The notes below the pieces were generated by a model, which was given only the letters and a program-made list of their open reading frames with translations, ran no database searches and was not told where the DNA came from. A DNA stretch of 44,152 bases from Paenimyroides viscosum (lineage in GTDB: Bacteria; Bacteroidota; Bacteroidia; Flavobacteriales; Flavobacteriaceae), in assembly GCF_003858535.1 (NCBI RefSeq), contig NZ_RQTJ01000021.1, forward strand, positions 1-44,152, given 5' to 3'. The position numbers and the translations under genes are program-made. Positions 24,072 to 31,893 of this stretch are shown piece after piece; position 1 is the first letter of the stretch, and the number at the start of each line of letters is the position of its first letter.

Positions 24072-24728
24072 ATGAAAAAAGCAATTTTTATTCTTTCAAT
24101 AGGAATTTTATCAATAACAGCAGATGCACAAGTTAATATAAGCGAGGGCGCTGGAATGTTATCTTTTAGAAAAAGTCCTGAATTCAATGATGCAAACACC
24201 GCAGGATCTAAATATATATCTGAAGCTTATCAAAATGCAAAAGTTAACAAAGGAGATCAAAACTTCTTAATACGTTACAATGCTTACAGAGATATGATGG
24301 AATATAAAAACGGAGCCGATGTTTTAGAACTTATTAAAGAAAAAAACACTCATTTTGAATTTCAAGATGGTACTGTTTACGAATTATTTTCGTATAATTT
24401 AAATAACTCAACAGTAGACAGATATCACAAAGTTTTGGTTGAAAATAAAAATGCAAAAATATTGAAATTTGAAAGTGTAAAACTACTCCCTGGCAAACAA
24501 GCTTCTAATAGTTACGAGAGCGACACACAAGCATCTTATAAATTAAATAGTGGAGTTTATTTTTTAACTTACAACAACCAAACGTTTGAATTTGATGGAA
24601 AACAAAAAAACTTAGAGAAAATAATTCCAGGTAAAACGGATGCTATTAAAACTTTTTACAAACAAAATAAAATTAAAGAAAACGATACAGATATGATTAA
24701 GTTAGGGAACTTCTTAGCTACTATCTAG
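24072..24728 (+). CDS. Secreted protein of unknown function
   Basis: A 218-residue exported protein. Signal peptide about 1-19 (ILSIGILSITADAQ). The mature part begins VNISEGAGMLSF and has a YNAYRDMMEYK segment, then beta-rich stretches (FEFQDGTVYELFSYN, SGVYFLTYNNQTFEFDGKQK). The pattern suggests a small beta-rich envelope domain with an acidic/Lys C-terminus, but I do not recognise the family. It may be co-transcribed with the DUF255 gene (29-base gap). It ends at the bidirectional hairpin 24731-24770. Confidence 0.6.
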   Translation: MKKAIFILSIGILSITADAQVNISEGAGMLSFRKSPEFNDANTAGSKYISEAYQNAKVNKGDQNFLIRYNAYRDMMEYKNGADVLELIKEKNTHFEFQDGTVYELFSYNLNNSTVDRYHKVLVENKNAKILKFESVKLLPGKQASNSYESDTQASYKLNSGVYFLTYNNQTFEFDGKQKNLEKIIPGKTDAIKTFYKQNKIKENDTDMIKLGNFLATI

Positions 24729-24730
24729 TA

Positions 24731-24770
24731 AAAAAATAAGACTCTTGATTATTCAAGAGTCTTATTTTTT
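24731..24770. terminator. Bidirectional terminator, very long stem
   Basis: A perfect 18-bp stem (24731-24748 with 24753-24770; core AAGACTCTTGA/TCAAGAGTCTT) with A- and T-runs at its ends and a 4-base loop. The tsaB stop codon (24762-24764) is inside the right arm. It terminates both convergent units. Confidence 0.9.
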
Positions 24771-25427
24771 TGTGGTAAACATAAAATCTTTTAAATAATA
24801 GGGTTCAAAATACGCTACATCTTCAAACCTATTTTCACAGAATTGTTTATAAGACAAAGAACTCATTTCATTTGCAGAAGGATACAAAGCCGTGTTATAA
24901 TAGAAAAAATTGGTCTTTGTAAGCACTTCTTTACATTTTAAAGCTCCGTCTCCAATTAAATGGATATCATCTGTAATATCATTAAACGACGTTTCTGTTA
25001 CAATTAAATTTTGCGGCAATGAAATTATTTCATGTTTAGCATTAAAAGTTTGTGTAAAAACTTCCATTCTTCTGGCATCAATCATTGGAATGATAATTCC
25101 AGAATCTACAGATATCTGTTTAGCTAAAATTGCCAAGGTATCCACAGCAATTAAAGGTACGCTTAAAGCATAACACAGCCCTTTAGCCGCCGAAACTCCA
25201 ATTCTTAACCCTGTGTATGATCCAGGACCTTTACTTACTGCAATTGCATTCAAATCACTTAAGCTAATTTTGGCTTTAGCAAGAACATCTTTTATAAACA
25301 AATGTAACTTCTCTGCATGGCTAAAATTCTCTTCTGCAAGTTCATTAATTACAATTGTTTGTCCGTTTTTGCTTAAACTAACAGAACAGTTTTTGGTTGC
25401 CGTTTCAATGTTTAAAATATAAACCAT
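24762..25427 (-). CDS. tsaB: tRNA threonylcarbamoyladenosine synthesis protein TsaB
   Basis: TsaB is part of the TsaB-TsaD-TsaE complex that adds threonylcarbamoyl to A37 of ANN-decoding tRNAs. The 221-residue protein has the ASKHA-fold start VYILNIETATKNCSVSLSKNG, the helix HAEKLHLFI, the motif SKGPGSYTGLRIG (family hallmark), and IPMIDARRMEV. Length is normal. It is the last gene of the oxidase-assembly operon, 7 bases after the small CxxC membrane protein; it is not functionally related to those genes as far as known. Its stop codon lies within the terminator. Confidence 0.92.
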   Translation of the reverse strand: MVYILNIETATKNCSVSLSKNGQTIVINELAEENFSHAEKLHLFIKDVLAKAKISLSDLNAIAVSKGPGSYTGLRIGVSAAKGLCYALSVPLIAVDTLAILAKQISVDSGIIIPMIDARRMEVFTQTFNAKHEIISLPQNLIVTETSFNDITDDIHLIGDGALKCKEVLTKTNFFYYNTALYPSANEMSSLSYKQFCENRFEDVAYFEPYYLKDFMFTTKK

Positions 25428-25434
25428 AAGTAAA

Positions 25435-25671
25435 TTAGGCTTTCTTTTTAGATTTCATTATTCGGAATATTATAAAACCACAAACTAATAACAGTATATA
25501 CGGAAAAGCCATTAAATAAACGATGCCGTCATTAACCGCTTCTGCTTTTACACCTGTTTCTTCAGTTTCTAAAGCGGCACGACACATGGCACATTGCGCA
25601 AATCCTTCTACAGAAAAAAGAAGAAAGAAAAAAGAAGAAAGAAAAATTGATTTTGTGTTTTTAGTGAACAT
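25435..25671 (-). CDS. Small CxxC membrane protein in the oxidase-assembly operon
   Basis: A 78-residue protein with a signal peptide (about 1-25, ending EGFAQ), then a CAMC motif (CxxC, about residues 27-30) just outside the membrane, an acidic Glu-rich stretch (ALETEETGVKAEAVNDG), a membrane helix (about 52-70, YLMAFPYILLLVCGFII) and a basic KSKKKA tail. The CxxC facing the periplasm next to a membrane anchor could bind a metal or heme or form a disulfide. It overlaps the DUF420 gene by 11 bases. I do not know a named family; the context suggests copper or redox work in cytochrome oxidase biogenesis (inference). Confidence 0.65.
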   Translation of the reverse strand: MFTKNTKSIFLSSFFFLLFSVEGFAQCAMCRAALETEETGVKAEAVNDGIVYLMAFPYILLLVCGFIIFRIMKSKKKA

Positions 25672-26203
25672 AATACGGCGAGATCATTAAATAAACAATT
25701 ACACCCGTTACGGCAACGTACAACCACATTGGGTACGTTATGCGGGCAATTTTTTTATGACGCTGGTATGAACCTGATATTCCACGAACAAATGTTATTA
25801 ATACAAACGGAATAATAATGATTGATAATAAAATATGCGTAATTAGTATAAAGAAATATATGTAACGAATTGCGCCTTCACCTCCAAATTTTGTTTCGAT
25901 TGATGTCATGTGATACGCTACATACATAGCCAGAAAAGCTATCGAACAACCAATGCAAATTTTAATTAAACGTCCGTGTAACGCTTGATTGCCTTTTTTT
26001 ATAGCCATTACAGCAGCGAACAACAATATAGCTGTTAACCCATTAATTGTAGCGTAAATTGGTGGTAAAAAAGATAATGGTTTAACATCATAACCTAAAT
26101 CGTGTAAGTTTACACTAAATAAAACAGCAACCACAAGTGGTATGGCTATTGATAAAATCCAGATCCAAATATTGTATTTTTTTTCTGTGTTTAAATGTTC
26201 CAT
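25661..26203 (-). CDS. DUF420 membrane protein (CtaM-like)
   Basis: A 180-residue polytopic membrane protein of the DUF420 family, with about five helices (about 13-29, 47-65, 79-98, 113-133, 152-172). Conserved polar spots include NGLTAILLF, HGRLIKIC and THILLSI, with histidines that could touch heme or metal. DUF420 members such as CtaM are required for cytochrome aa3 oxidase assembly in some bacteria. It lies between SCO and the CxxC protein and overlaps both genes, consistent with that role. Confidence 0.82.
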   Translation of the reverse strand: MEHLNTEKKYNIWIWILSIAIPLVVAVLFSVNLHDLGYDVKPLSFLPPIYATINGLTAILLFAAVMAIKKGNQALHGRLIKICIGCSIAFLAMYVAYHMTSIETKFGGEGAIRYIYFFILITHILLSIIIIPFVLITFVRGISGSYQRHKKIARITYPMWLYVAVTGVIVYLMISPYYVH

Positions 26204-26874
26204 TATTCTTTAATTAATTGTTGTATATCTTCACGAAGCATTTTTATTCCTTCATCTGTTGTTCCATCATAATAAATAATTGGGTACTCCATATTCTCCA
26301 TATTGCGAGAACGAATCATGCCTTTTTTATCTATTAAAGCAAATAAACCAGAATGTTCAAAACCACCCGGCGCATCGTTATTTTTGCCAACATACATATT
26401 ATATTTCTTTGCTAAAGCAAAAATGGCATCTTCAGTTCCTGTTAAAAAGTGCCAGTTTTTCATGGTTGCACCCAAAAATTTAGCATGTTCTTTTAAATGT
26501 TCTGGAGTATCGGTTTCTGGATCGATGGTGATTGATGCAATTGCAAAACGATCGTCTTTATGGAATTCATTTTGAAGTTTCACCATGTTTTCGTTCATAA
26601 TAGGACAAATGGTTGGGCATGTACTAAAGAAAAACTCTACCAAATAAACCTTGCCATCATAATTTGCATTTGTAATAGTTTCATTCTCTTGATTGGTAAA
26701 CGAAAAAGCAGGTGCCTTACCTATTTCTATAAGCTCTCTACGATTTGCAACATTTAAGCGATCACTTTCTACTACCGAAGCATTTTTAAAACGATCTGCA
26801 ATTTTTGGAACAAAATAGATCCCAAAAACCAAAACGATTAATGAAATCCAGATATAGGAATAATTTTTTTTCAT
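26203..26874 (-). CDS. SCO1/SenC family copper chaperone
   Basis: Copper chaperone for the CuA centre of cytochrome c oxidase, with a thioredoxin fold. The 223-residue protein has an N-terminal membrane anchor (about 6-24) and the copper site C86-x3-C90 (STCPTICP) plus His174 (GGFEHSG). PTICP with the two cysteines and the distant histidine is the Sco metal site. It lies between the DUF420 gene (1-base overlap) and the Cys-less Sco-like gene (2-base gap), in an oxidase-assembly operon. Confidence 0.9.
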   Translation of the reverse strand: MKKNYSYIWISLIVLVFGIYFVPKIADRFKNASVVESDRLNVANRRELIEIGKAPAFSFTNQENETITNANYDGKVYLVEFFFSTCPTICPIMNENMVKLQNEFHKDDRFAIASITIDPETDTPEHLKEHAKFLGATMKNWHFLTGTEDAIFALAKKYNMYVGKNNDAPGGFEHSGLFALIDKKGMIRSRNMENMEYPIIYYDGTTDEGIKMLREDIQQLIKE

Positions 26875-26876
26875 TA

Positions 26877-27539
26877 CTAATTTGTTATGTTGTCTTTATT
26901 ATTATTTTTTTTAAGTGCCAAACGATATTCCGCTAAAATCACCTTTACATCGTCTGCCATTTCATTGTGTAAATCGGCTGCAGAAATAGTATTATATCCT
27001 TCACGATATTCATCATCTCCTTTTTTATTTTTACCCTTTCTACCACGAAGATTTAATTCTTTATCGATTATGTAAACCGTTGAAGTTCCATGATTAGCGT
27101 TTAAACCGCCTATTAATTTAAGCTGTTTATAATACTCTTGAATTTCATTGCCGTTAGCCATTACATAATGCCAATTTTTTAAATCGATATTTACACTTAA
27201 TTGTTTTCGTATTTTATCAATAGCTTCTTCGGTTCCATACGGGGCTACCATAACCACCTGAAAATCTACAAAATCTTTGTTTTTATCGTAAATCTTGTGT
27301 GCCAAATTGGTGATATTTCCTTCTACATACGCAATGTCGTTTCCGGTAAAACCAAGAATGGTAATTTTATTTTTTAATTGAATTTCGTTACCCGAAAGTG
27401 GTTTCCAATTTAATGGAAGTTCTGGGATTTTTTCGGTTACAACAGGCAGTTTAATAAAAGAGTTTACGCCTGAGGCAAAAAATAGGTAAGCAACAACGGG
27501 CACAATAAAAAGCGCCACTAATAGTAATACTTTTTTCAT
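26877..27539 (-). CDS. Cysteine-less Sco-like (thioredoxin-fold) protein
   Basis: A 220-residue membrane-anchored protein (signal/anchor about 4-22) whose layout mirrors the Sco protein encoded next: ITILGFTGND (59-68) stands where Sco has its CxxxC strand, LKNWHYVMANG (120-130) matches MKNWHFLTGTE of the neighbour, and NANHGTSTVYIIDK (147-160) matches FEHSGLFALIDK. It has no cysteine at all, but the histidine position is kept (His150). It is probably a Sco paralogue that lost the copper cysteines. It is first in the assembly operon, with a -7 box at 27555-27562. It might bind heme, the oxidase or Sco itself; unknown. Confidence 0.65.
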   Translation of the reverse strand: MKKVLLLVALFIVPVVAYLFFASGVNSFIKLPVVTEKIPELPLNWKPLSGNEIQLKNKITILGFTGNDIAYVEGNITNLAHKIYDKNKDFVDFQVVMVAPYGTEEAIDKIRKQLSVNIDLKNWHYVMANGNEIQEYYKQLKLIGGLNANHGTSTVYIIDKELNLRGRKGKNKKGDDEYREGYNTISAADLHNEMADDVKVILAEYRLALKKNNNKDNITN

Positions 27540-27554
27540 TATAAAAAGTTTTTA

Positions 27555-27562
27555 CAAAAATA
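27555..27562 (-). promoter_or_regulatory. -7 promoter box for the Sco/TsaB operon
   Basis: Reads TATTTTTG on the minus strand (TAnnTTTG), 15 bases before the start of the Cys-less Sco-like gene and overlapping the U-tract of the preceding terminator. No TTG at normal -33 spacing. Confidence 0.35.
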
Positions 27563-27563
27563 A

Positions 27564-27591
27564 AAAAAGGCGGTGTAATAACCGCCTTTTT
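27564..27591 (-). terminator. Terminator after the cytochrome oxidase genes
   Basis: An 11-bp stem AAAAAGGCGGT/ACCGCCTTTTT (27564-27574 with 27581-27591) with a 6-base loop and A/T tails. It is 16 bases after the subunit IV stop codon, so the oxidase genes and the Sco operon are separate units. Confidence 0.85.
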
Positions 27592-27607
27592 AACTCTTAT
27601 TTATAGA

Positions 27608-27955
27608 TTAAAACATCCATTTCATTGATGATGTTTTAAAAACATCGTGAATATAATCACCTTCGATTAATATTAAACACGCAAGGTATGCAATTAAGAA
27701 AACCATTGGTGCAACAATTGACCAGCGGAAAGATGCTTTTTCACCTTCTAAGTGCATAAACGCCCACATAATATAGTAAGCTTTTACGATTGTTAATATA
27801 ATAAAAATCCAATTTAAGTAGCTTAAGCTGAATAAATCGTGGTGAAATAAAGCATCTGGTTTAAAGATACCTAAAACTACCTCTACAATTGTAAGGACAG
27901 ATAAGTAGATGAATACCTGCCAAATTCTTTTAGTATTTGATACGTGTGCTCCCAT
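27608..27955 (-). CDS. Cytochrome c oxidase subunit IV family protein
   Basis: A 115-residue membrane protein with three helices (about 13-29, 45-66, 77-97). Features of the COX IV (CtaF-like) family are the start SNTKRIWQVFIYLSVLTIVE and the AYYIMWAFMHLEGEKAS stretch. The gene lies 19 bases after the long subunit III gene and is last in the oxidase unit. It stabilises the heme-copper oxidase in the inner membrane. Confidence 0.85.
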   Translation of the reverse strand: MGAHVSNTKRIWQVFIYLSVLTIVEVVLGIFKPDALFHHDLFSLSYLNWIFIILTIVKAYYIMWAFMHLEGEKASFRWSIVAPMVFLIAYLACLILIEGDYIHDVFKTSSMKWMF

Positions 27956-27974
27956 TTTAATTTTTTTTAATAGA

Positions 27975-28967
27975 TTATACTAAATAGAAGAATGTAAATA
28001 CAAACACCCAAACTAAATCAACAAAGTGCCAGTATAATCCAACTTTTTCAACCATTTCGTAACTTCCTCTTCTTTCGTAAGTACCTAACAACACATTAAA
28101 GAAAATAATGATGTTTAAAAGGATACCAACCGATACGTGGAACCCGTGGAAACCAGTAATAAAGAAGAATAAATCTGCAAAGGTTTTATGACCGTATTCG
28201 TTACGAACCAAGTTTGCACCTTCTACAACATATGTAAAATCGTTTGCACGGTTTAAAGTTTCTTCGCGGTTTAACGTTACTTTTTGGTGTTTGTTACCTT
28301 CTACGGTATATTGTGTTCTAATAAACACATCTGGATTTTTCTCTAAACCAGCTTTAACTTGAGATAATGAAACCGATGTTTCAGTACCACCACTCATATA
28401 CCAAGCACCTTTACTGCGTGATAAATTCGCGTCTTCTCTTGCTAAAGTAGTATCGGCAAAATCTGCTAACGCAAGGCGTTTTCCGTCTTTATCAACAAAC
28501 TGCAATATTTCTCCGCCTCTTGTTTCAACGGCACCGTAAGTACCTGTAATAAAGTTTTTCCACTCCCAAGCCTGAGATCCAACGAAAATAAGACCACCAA
28601 CAATTGTAAGTAACATGTAAGTAGCCACTTTCTTTTTCTTCATTTGATGACCTGCATCTACTGCTAATACCATCGTTACCGATGAAAAGATCAGGATAAA
28701 TGTCATTAATGCTACGTAATACATAGGTGCATCTACACCATGCATAAACGGAAAGTGATTAAAAACTTCATCGGCAATAGGCCAAGAGTCCATAAATTTA
28801 AATCTTGTAAAACCATAAGCTGCAAGAAATCCTGCAAAAGTCAATGAATCTGATAAGATAAAAAACCACATCATCATTTTCCCATAGCTTGCTCCTAGAG
28901 GTTGGACATCTTCGCCACCTTCCCAGATTTTTTCTTTAGTCGCTGCTGTAGTAACTGTCGCTCCCAT
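27975..28967 (-). CDS. Cytochrome c oxidase subunit III, long form with inserted domain
   Basis: Subunit III of a heme-copper oxidase, 330 residues. Helices at about 30-54, 81-104, 113-131, 263-290 and 308-330; EW near 135 and FHGFHVSVG (about 273-281) are typical of the family. Between helices three and four an insert of about 115 residues (143-258; contains GGEILQFVDKDGKRLALADF and QKVTLNREETLNR) is absent from short subunit III proteins. Its polar, beta-like character suggests a folded extra-membrane domain; its topology side is not decided here. It has its own -7 box at 28994-29001 and is followed by subunit IV. Confidence 0.88.
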   Translation of the reverse strand: MGATVTTAATKEKIWEGGEDVQPLGASYGKMMMWFFILSDSLTFAGFLAAYGFTRFKFMDSWPIADEVFNHFPFMHGVDAPMYYVALMTFILIFSSVTMVLAVDAGHQMKKKKVATYMLLTIVGGLIFVGSQAWEWKNFITGTYGAVETRGGEILQFVDKDGKRLALADFADTTLAREDANLSRSKGAWYMSGGTETSVSLSQVKAGLEKNPDVFIRTQYTVEGNKHQKVTLNREETLNRANDFTYVVEGANLVRNEYGHKTFADLFFFITGFHGFHVSVGILLNIIIFFNVLLGTYERRGSYEMVEKVGLYWHFVDLVWVFVFTFFYLV

Positions 28968-28993
28968 AAAAAGTTTAAGTGTTAAAAAGTTCC

Positions 28994-29022
28994 CAAATTT
29001 ACATCTTTTTTCTTTTAAAGAA
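28994..29022 (-). promoter_or_regulatory. Possible internal promoter of the oxidase unit
   Basis: Minus strand: TAAATTTG (28994-29001, exact -7 consensus), with TTC (29020-29022) 18 bases upstream in place of the TTG. It lies 26 bases before the long subunit III gene. Confidence 0.4.
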
Positions 29023-29033
29023 AAGTTAAAAGA

Positions 29034-29618
29034 CTATTTGTAAAAAGTAAAAAATAAAAACAAATACAACCACAAGAATCCTAGAAAGTGCCAAAACATC
29101 ACACTTAACTCAATTCCAAGGGTTTGAGTTGCATTGTACTTTTGTTTATAATGATTATAAATTACGATTAATAATGAAATCAACCCACCAATTAAATGGG
29201 CTATATGAACCAAAACCACAATATACAAAAATGAGGTTGTAATGGTACTATAACTTCCAGTAAAATAATATCCTGCTGCAATTACTTGATTAAATCCTTG
29301 AAACTGCATTGCAACAAACAACAAACCTAACAACAAGGTAGCAACCAACATTAAAGTTGTAGTAGATCTATTATTTTTTTGAATTGCTTTTTTAGCAAAA
29401 TGAAAAGTTACACTGCTTAAAACAATAACCAAGGTACTCCATAAAAAAGCTTGTGGTAATACAAAATCTTTTAACCAATCAGGTCTGCTTTTACTAATTA
29501 CATAAGCACTTGTTAAGCCCGCAAATATCATTACAATACTTCCCATTGCAAAAATAAGCATGGTTTTATAAGCCTTAGCTTTTTGTATTTGTTCTCTGTT
29601 CGCTTCTTCAATATTCAT
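29034..29618 (-). CDS. Cytochrome c oxidase subunit III, short form
   Basis: A 194-residue subunit III-type protein with five helices (about 19-39, 57-76, 85-106, 126-150, 171-192). Features are the start YKTMLIFAMGSIVMIFAGLT, the middle VHIAHLIGGLI and the C-terminal SVMFWHFLGFLWLYLFLFF. It overlaps ctaB by one base. Having two subunit III genes side by side is usual in Bacteroidota oxidase loci (from memory); they may come from a split or duplicated gene. Subunits I and II are not in this window. Confidence 0.85.
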   Translation of the reverse strand: MNIEEANREQIQKAKAYKTMLIFAMGSIVMIFAGLTSAYVISKSRPDWLKDFVLPQAFLWSTLVIVLSSVTFHFAKKAIQKNNRSTTTLMLVATLLLGLLFVAMQFQGFNQVIAAGYYFTGSYSTITTSFLYIVVLVHIAHLIGGLISLLIVIYNHYKQKYNATQTLGIELSVMFWHFLGFLWLYLFLFFTFYK

Positions 29619-30517
29619 TATCGCAAGAATTTATCTAAAATAAAAATTATTTGTATTAACGTAATATAGGTTACGCTTATTAGCATTAATGTTTTTGCCG
29701 ATTTATCTGTTTGTTTACGATACAACTGTATACCGCCGTATAACATCCATAAACCTGCTAGCAATACCAGTACTGCAGCAATTGGCGACAAATACAATCT
29801 GCCTGTAAAACCTGTTGCTGGCAACAATGATGCTATTATTAACCAAACACAGTATAAAATAACCTGTAAGGCTGTTTTTTTATCTTTTTTACGTGTTGGC
29901 AGTAAGTAAAATCCACCTTTTTCGTAGTCATTGAATAAAAACCATCCCAAAGCCCAAAAGTGTGGGAATTGCCAGAAAAACTGGATTAAAAAAAGTGTTC
30001 CGGCTTCAATACCAAACTGATCGGTATGAGCTACCCAGCCTAACATAAAAGGAATGGCACCTGGAAAAGCACCTACAAAAACCGCTAACGGCGTTAAGGG
30101 TTTTAAAGGTGTGTAAACGCTTGTATATAAAAAGATGGAAATTGCGCCAAACATTGCTGTTTTTGGACTAACAATGTAAAGAATTACTAGCCCCACAATG
30201 GTTAAAGCGGTAGCAAGAATAAAAGCATTGTTTTTTGAAACCCTACCCGATGCAATTGGACGTTTACTGGTACGATCCATTTTTGCATCTAAATCTTTTT
30301 CTATGATTTGATTGTATGCGTTTGATGCACCAACCATACAGTATCCACCCACAGCTAACATTAGCAATTTAAGATAGTCTATTTGTTGAAAATCTTCTAC
30401 AGCTAGCAAATATCCTGCTAAAGTAGAAAACACCACGCTAAATGCTAAACCAGCTTTGGTCATGCTTTTAAACTCTGATAGTGCAGTAACTTTTATTGTT
30501 GATGAAGGTGTCTCCAA
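29618..30517 (-). CDS. ctaB: Heme o synthase (protoheme IX farnesyltransferase)
   Basis: CtaB attaches a farnesyl group to heme b to make heme o, the first step toward heme a for the oxidase. The 299-residue membrane protein has about eight helices and the UbiA-type Asp-rich motif NAYNQIIEKDLDAKMDRT (about 66-83), followed by KRPIASGRVS. FYLLPTRKKDKKTA is the second polar loop. It leads the oxidase unit, with an exact -7 box at 30549-30556. Start chosen at the first ATG. Confidence 0.92.
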   Translation of the reverse strand: METPSSTIKVTALSEFKSMTKAGLAFSVVFSTLAGYLLAVEDFQQIDYLKLLMLAVGGYCMVGASNAYNQIIEKDLDAKMDRTSKRPIASGRVSKNNAFILATALTIVGLVILYIVSPKTAMFGAISIFLYTSVYTPLKPLTPLAVFVGAFPGAIPFMLGWVAHTDQFGIEAGTLFLIQFFWQFPHFWALGWFLFNDYEKGGFYLLPTRKKDKKTALQVILYCVWLIIASLLPATGFTGRLYLSPIAAVLVLLAGLWMLYGGIQLYRKQTDKSAKTLMLISVTYITLIQIIFILDKFLR

Positions 30518-30548
30518 AATAACTTGTTTGCTAATGAAATTTGGTTTG

Positions 30549-30556
30549 CAAATATA
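30549..30556 (-). promoter_or_regulatory. -7 promoter box for the ctaB-cox unit
   Basis: Reads TATATTTG on the minus strand (exact TAnnTTTG), 31 bases before ctaB. A -33 TTG is not seen at usual spacing. The rest of the 240-base gap to deoC shows no gene or clear hairpin. Confidence 0.45.
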
Positions 30557-30757
30557 CTTTAAAAAAAATCTTAAAACTAACTATTTACGCTTTTAAAGTG
30601 TTAAACAAAATTGAAAAAACCTTTACTAGCAACAACTATTTAATCTTAAATAATACATTAAGACAAGATTTTGGCTAAAACCAATTATTCATTACTCTGG
30701 TTAAAACTGACTGAAGTTTGTTTCTATAGAATTTTTATTAACCTTTACCAGTCACTT

Positions 30758-31492
30758 TTATAACTTACTTTGATGAATTATTTCATTTTGTGCCGAAGTA
30801 CCAATACGCTTTACTCCCATCTGCAGATAAAACATAACTTCTTTCAACGTTTTTATTCCGCCCGATGCTTTTACAGATAAAGGAGTAGCATTTTCTAACA
30901 TCAACGTAATTGCGTTTGGTGTTGCTCCGTTTGGTTGGTTGTTGGTTGTTTTATAAAAACCTGTAGATGATTTTACAAACACATTTGCGTAATCGGTTTC
31001 TTTAAAGTTTTTAATTACTACATTTTTAATTAAAGCTGTAATTTGAATGATTTCTTTGTTTGATAATGCGGCTGTTTCAATAATCCATTTCACAGTTTTG
31101 TGATATTGCAAACACAACATGGTACATTCTTTTACCTGATGTTGAACCAAAGTAAAATCTCCGTTTTTAAAAGCTTGATAATCTATTACAAAATCAAGAT
31201 CATCTGCACTGTCATCAATAGCCAATTGTGCCTGAGACAATTTTTCATCTAAGCTTGCGGTTCCTTCAGGAAAATCAATTACCGTTCCTACCAAAACTTT
31301 ACTTTTGTTTTTTGCTAGAAATTGTTTTGCAAACAACACATAATCGGGGCGGATCATCACGCATTTGTATTTGTATTGTACCGCATTTTGCAACAATGCT
31401 TCTACAACAGCATCATTTTCCAATTTGGAAATACCTGCTTGCTGTGGTGTTTTAAGATAAGTGGCGTCTAAGAAATCACTAACGTTTTTCAT
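30758..31492 (-). CDS. deoC: Deoxyribose-phosphate aldolase
   Basis: Class I aldolase splitting 2-deoxyribose-5-phosphate into glyceraldehyde-3-phosphate and acetaldehyde in deoxynucleoside salvage. I start it at the ATG at 31490-31492 (244 residues); an in-frame GTG at 31516 lies inside a terminator hairpin and is rejected. Key motifs: FVKSSTGF with the Schiff-base Lys174, SVKASGGIKT with Lys208, VIDFPEGTASLDEK, and GTSA near the C-terminus. It is 20 bases after vanZ, past a hairpin, so it can be read with gcvH and vanZ or partly separately. Confidence 0.9.
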   Translation of the reverse strand: MKNVSDFLDATYLKTPQQAGISKLENDAVVEALLQNAVQYKYKCVMIRPDYVLFAKQFLAKNKSKVLVGTVIDFPEGTASLDEKLSQAQLAIDDSADDLDFVIDYQAFKNGDFTLVQHQVKECTMLCLQYHKTVKWIIETAALSNKEIIQITALIKNVVIKNFKETDYANVFVKSSTGFYKTTNNQPNGATPNAITLMLENATPLSVKASGGIKTLKEVMFYLQMGVKRIGTSAQNEIIHQSKL

Positions 31493-31507
31493 TTTACTAA
31501 AATAAAA

Positions 31508-31530
31508 AAACCTCACGAATTGTGAGGTTT
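31508..31530 (-). terminator. Hairpin at the end of the VanZ-like gene
   Basis: A 9-bp perfect stem AAACCTCAC/GTGAGGTTT (31508-31516 with 31522-31530) with a 5-base loop and A-run beyond. The VanZ stop codon (31513-31515) is in the left arm. It sits between vanZ and deoC, so deoC may get only read-through. Confidence 0.7.
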
Positions 31531-31893
31531 AAATTTTGTATATATTAAATAAACGGTGGTACCGAATAAAACGCCTAATGTATTACAAAGTACATCTAAC
31601 CATTCAAACGAACGTTTTGTTGGTAATATATCTTGTAAAAACTCTACCATCAATCCAAATAAAATCAAACCAAAAACCATTAAGGCAAGATTTAATTTGT
31701 AGGAAGATGCTTTTTTATTAAGCAATGCCCATGACCATAAAAAAGAAGAAGTTGTATAAAATATAAAATGAACAACCTTATCTAAATGAGGAATGCTTAT
31801 TTTTTGTACTTGGTTAATGTTAGACAAATTTATCAGGCAGAAAACCAATATTAAAACATTCCAACTTATGGCTATAAGCTTTTTATTATGCAC
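31513..31893 (-). CDS. VanZ family membrane protein
   Basis: A 126-residue protein with four hydrophobic helices (about 9-22, 38-58, 68-88, 102-119) and the VanZ-like pattern [12 protein letters not shown] (about 35-46), [21 protein letters not shown]. VanZ proteins are named for teicoplanin resistance but most are of unknown function in the envelope; resistance should not be inferred. Its start overlaps the gcvH end by 8 bases, so they are translationally coupled. It precedes deoC. Confidence 0.82.
   Translation of the reverse strand: MHNKKLIAISWNVLILVFCLINLSNINQVQKISIPHLDKVVHFIFYTTSSFLWSWALLNKKASSYKLNLALMVFGLILFGLMVEFLQDILPTKRSFEWLDVLCNTLGVLFGTTVYLIYTKFKPHNS

Noticed and set aside
31493..31516. 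Longer deoC start (GTG at 31514-31516)
   Set aside because: It would put the start in a terminator hairpin; the ATG at 31490-31492 begins at the normal DeoC N-terminus.
31513..31893. Glycopeptide resistance from the VanZ-like protein
   Set aside because: VanZ family membership alone does not show resistance; no van cluster is present.
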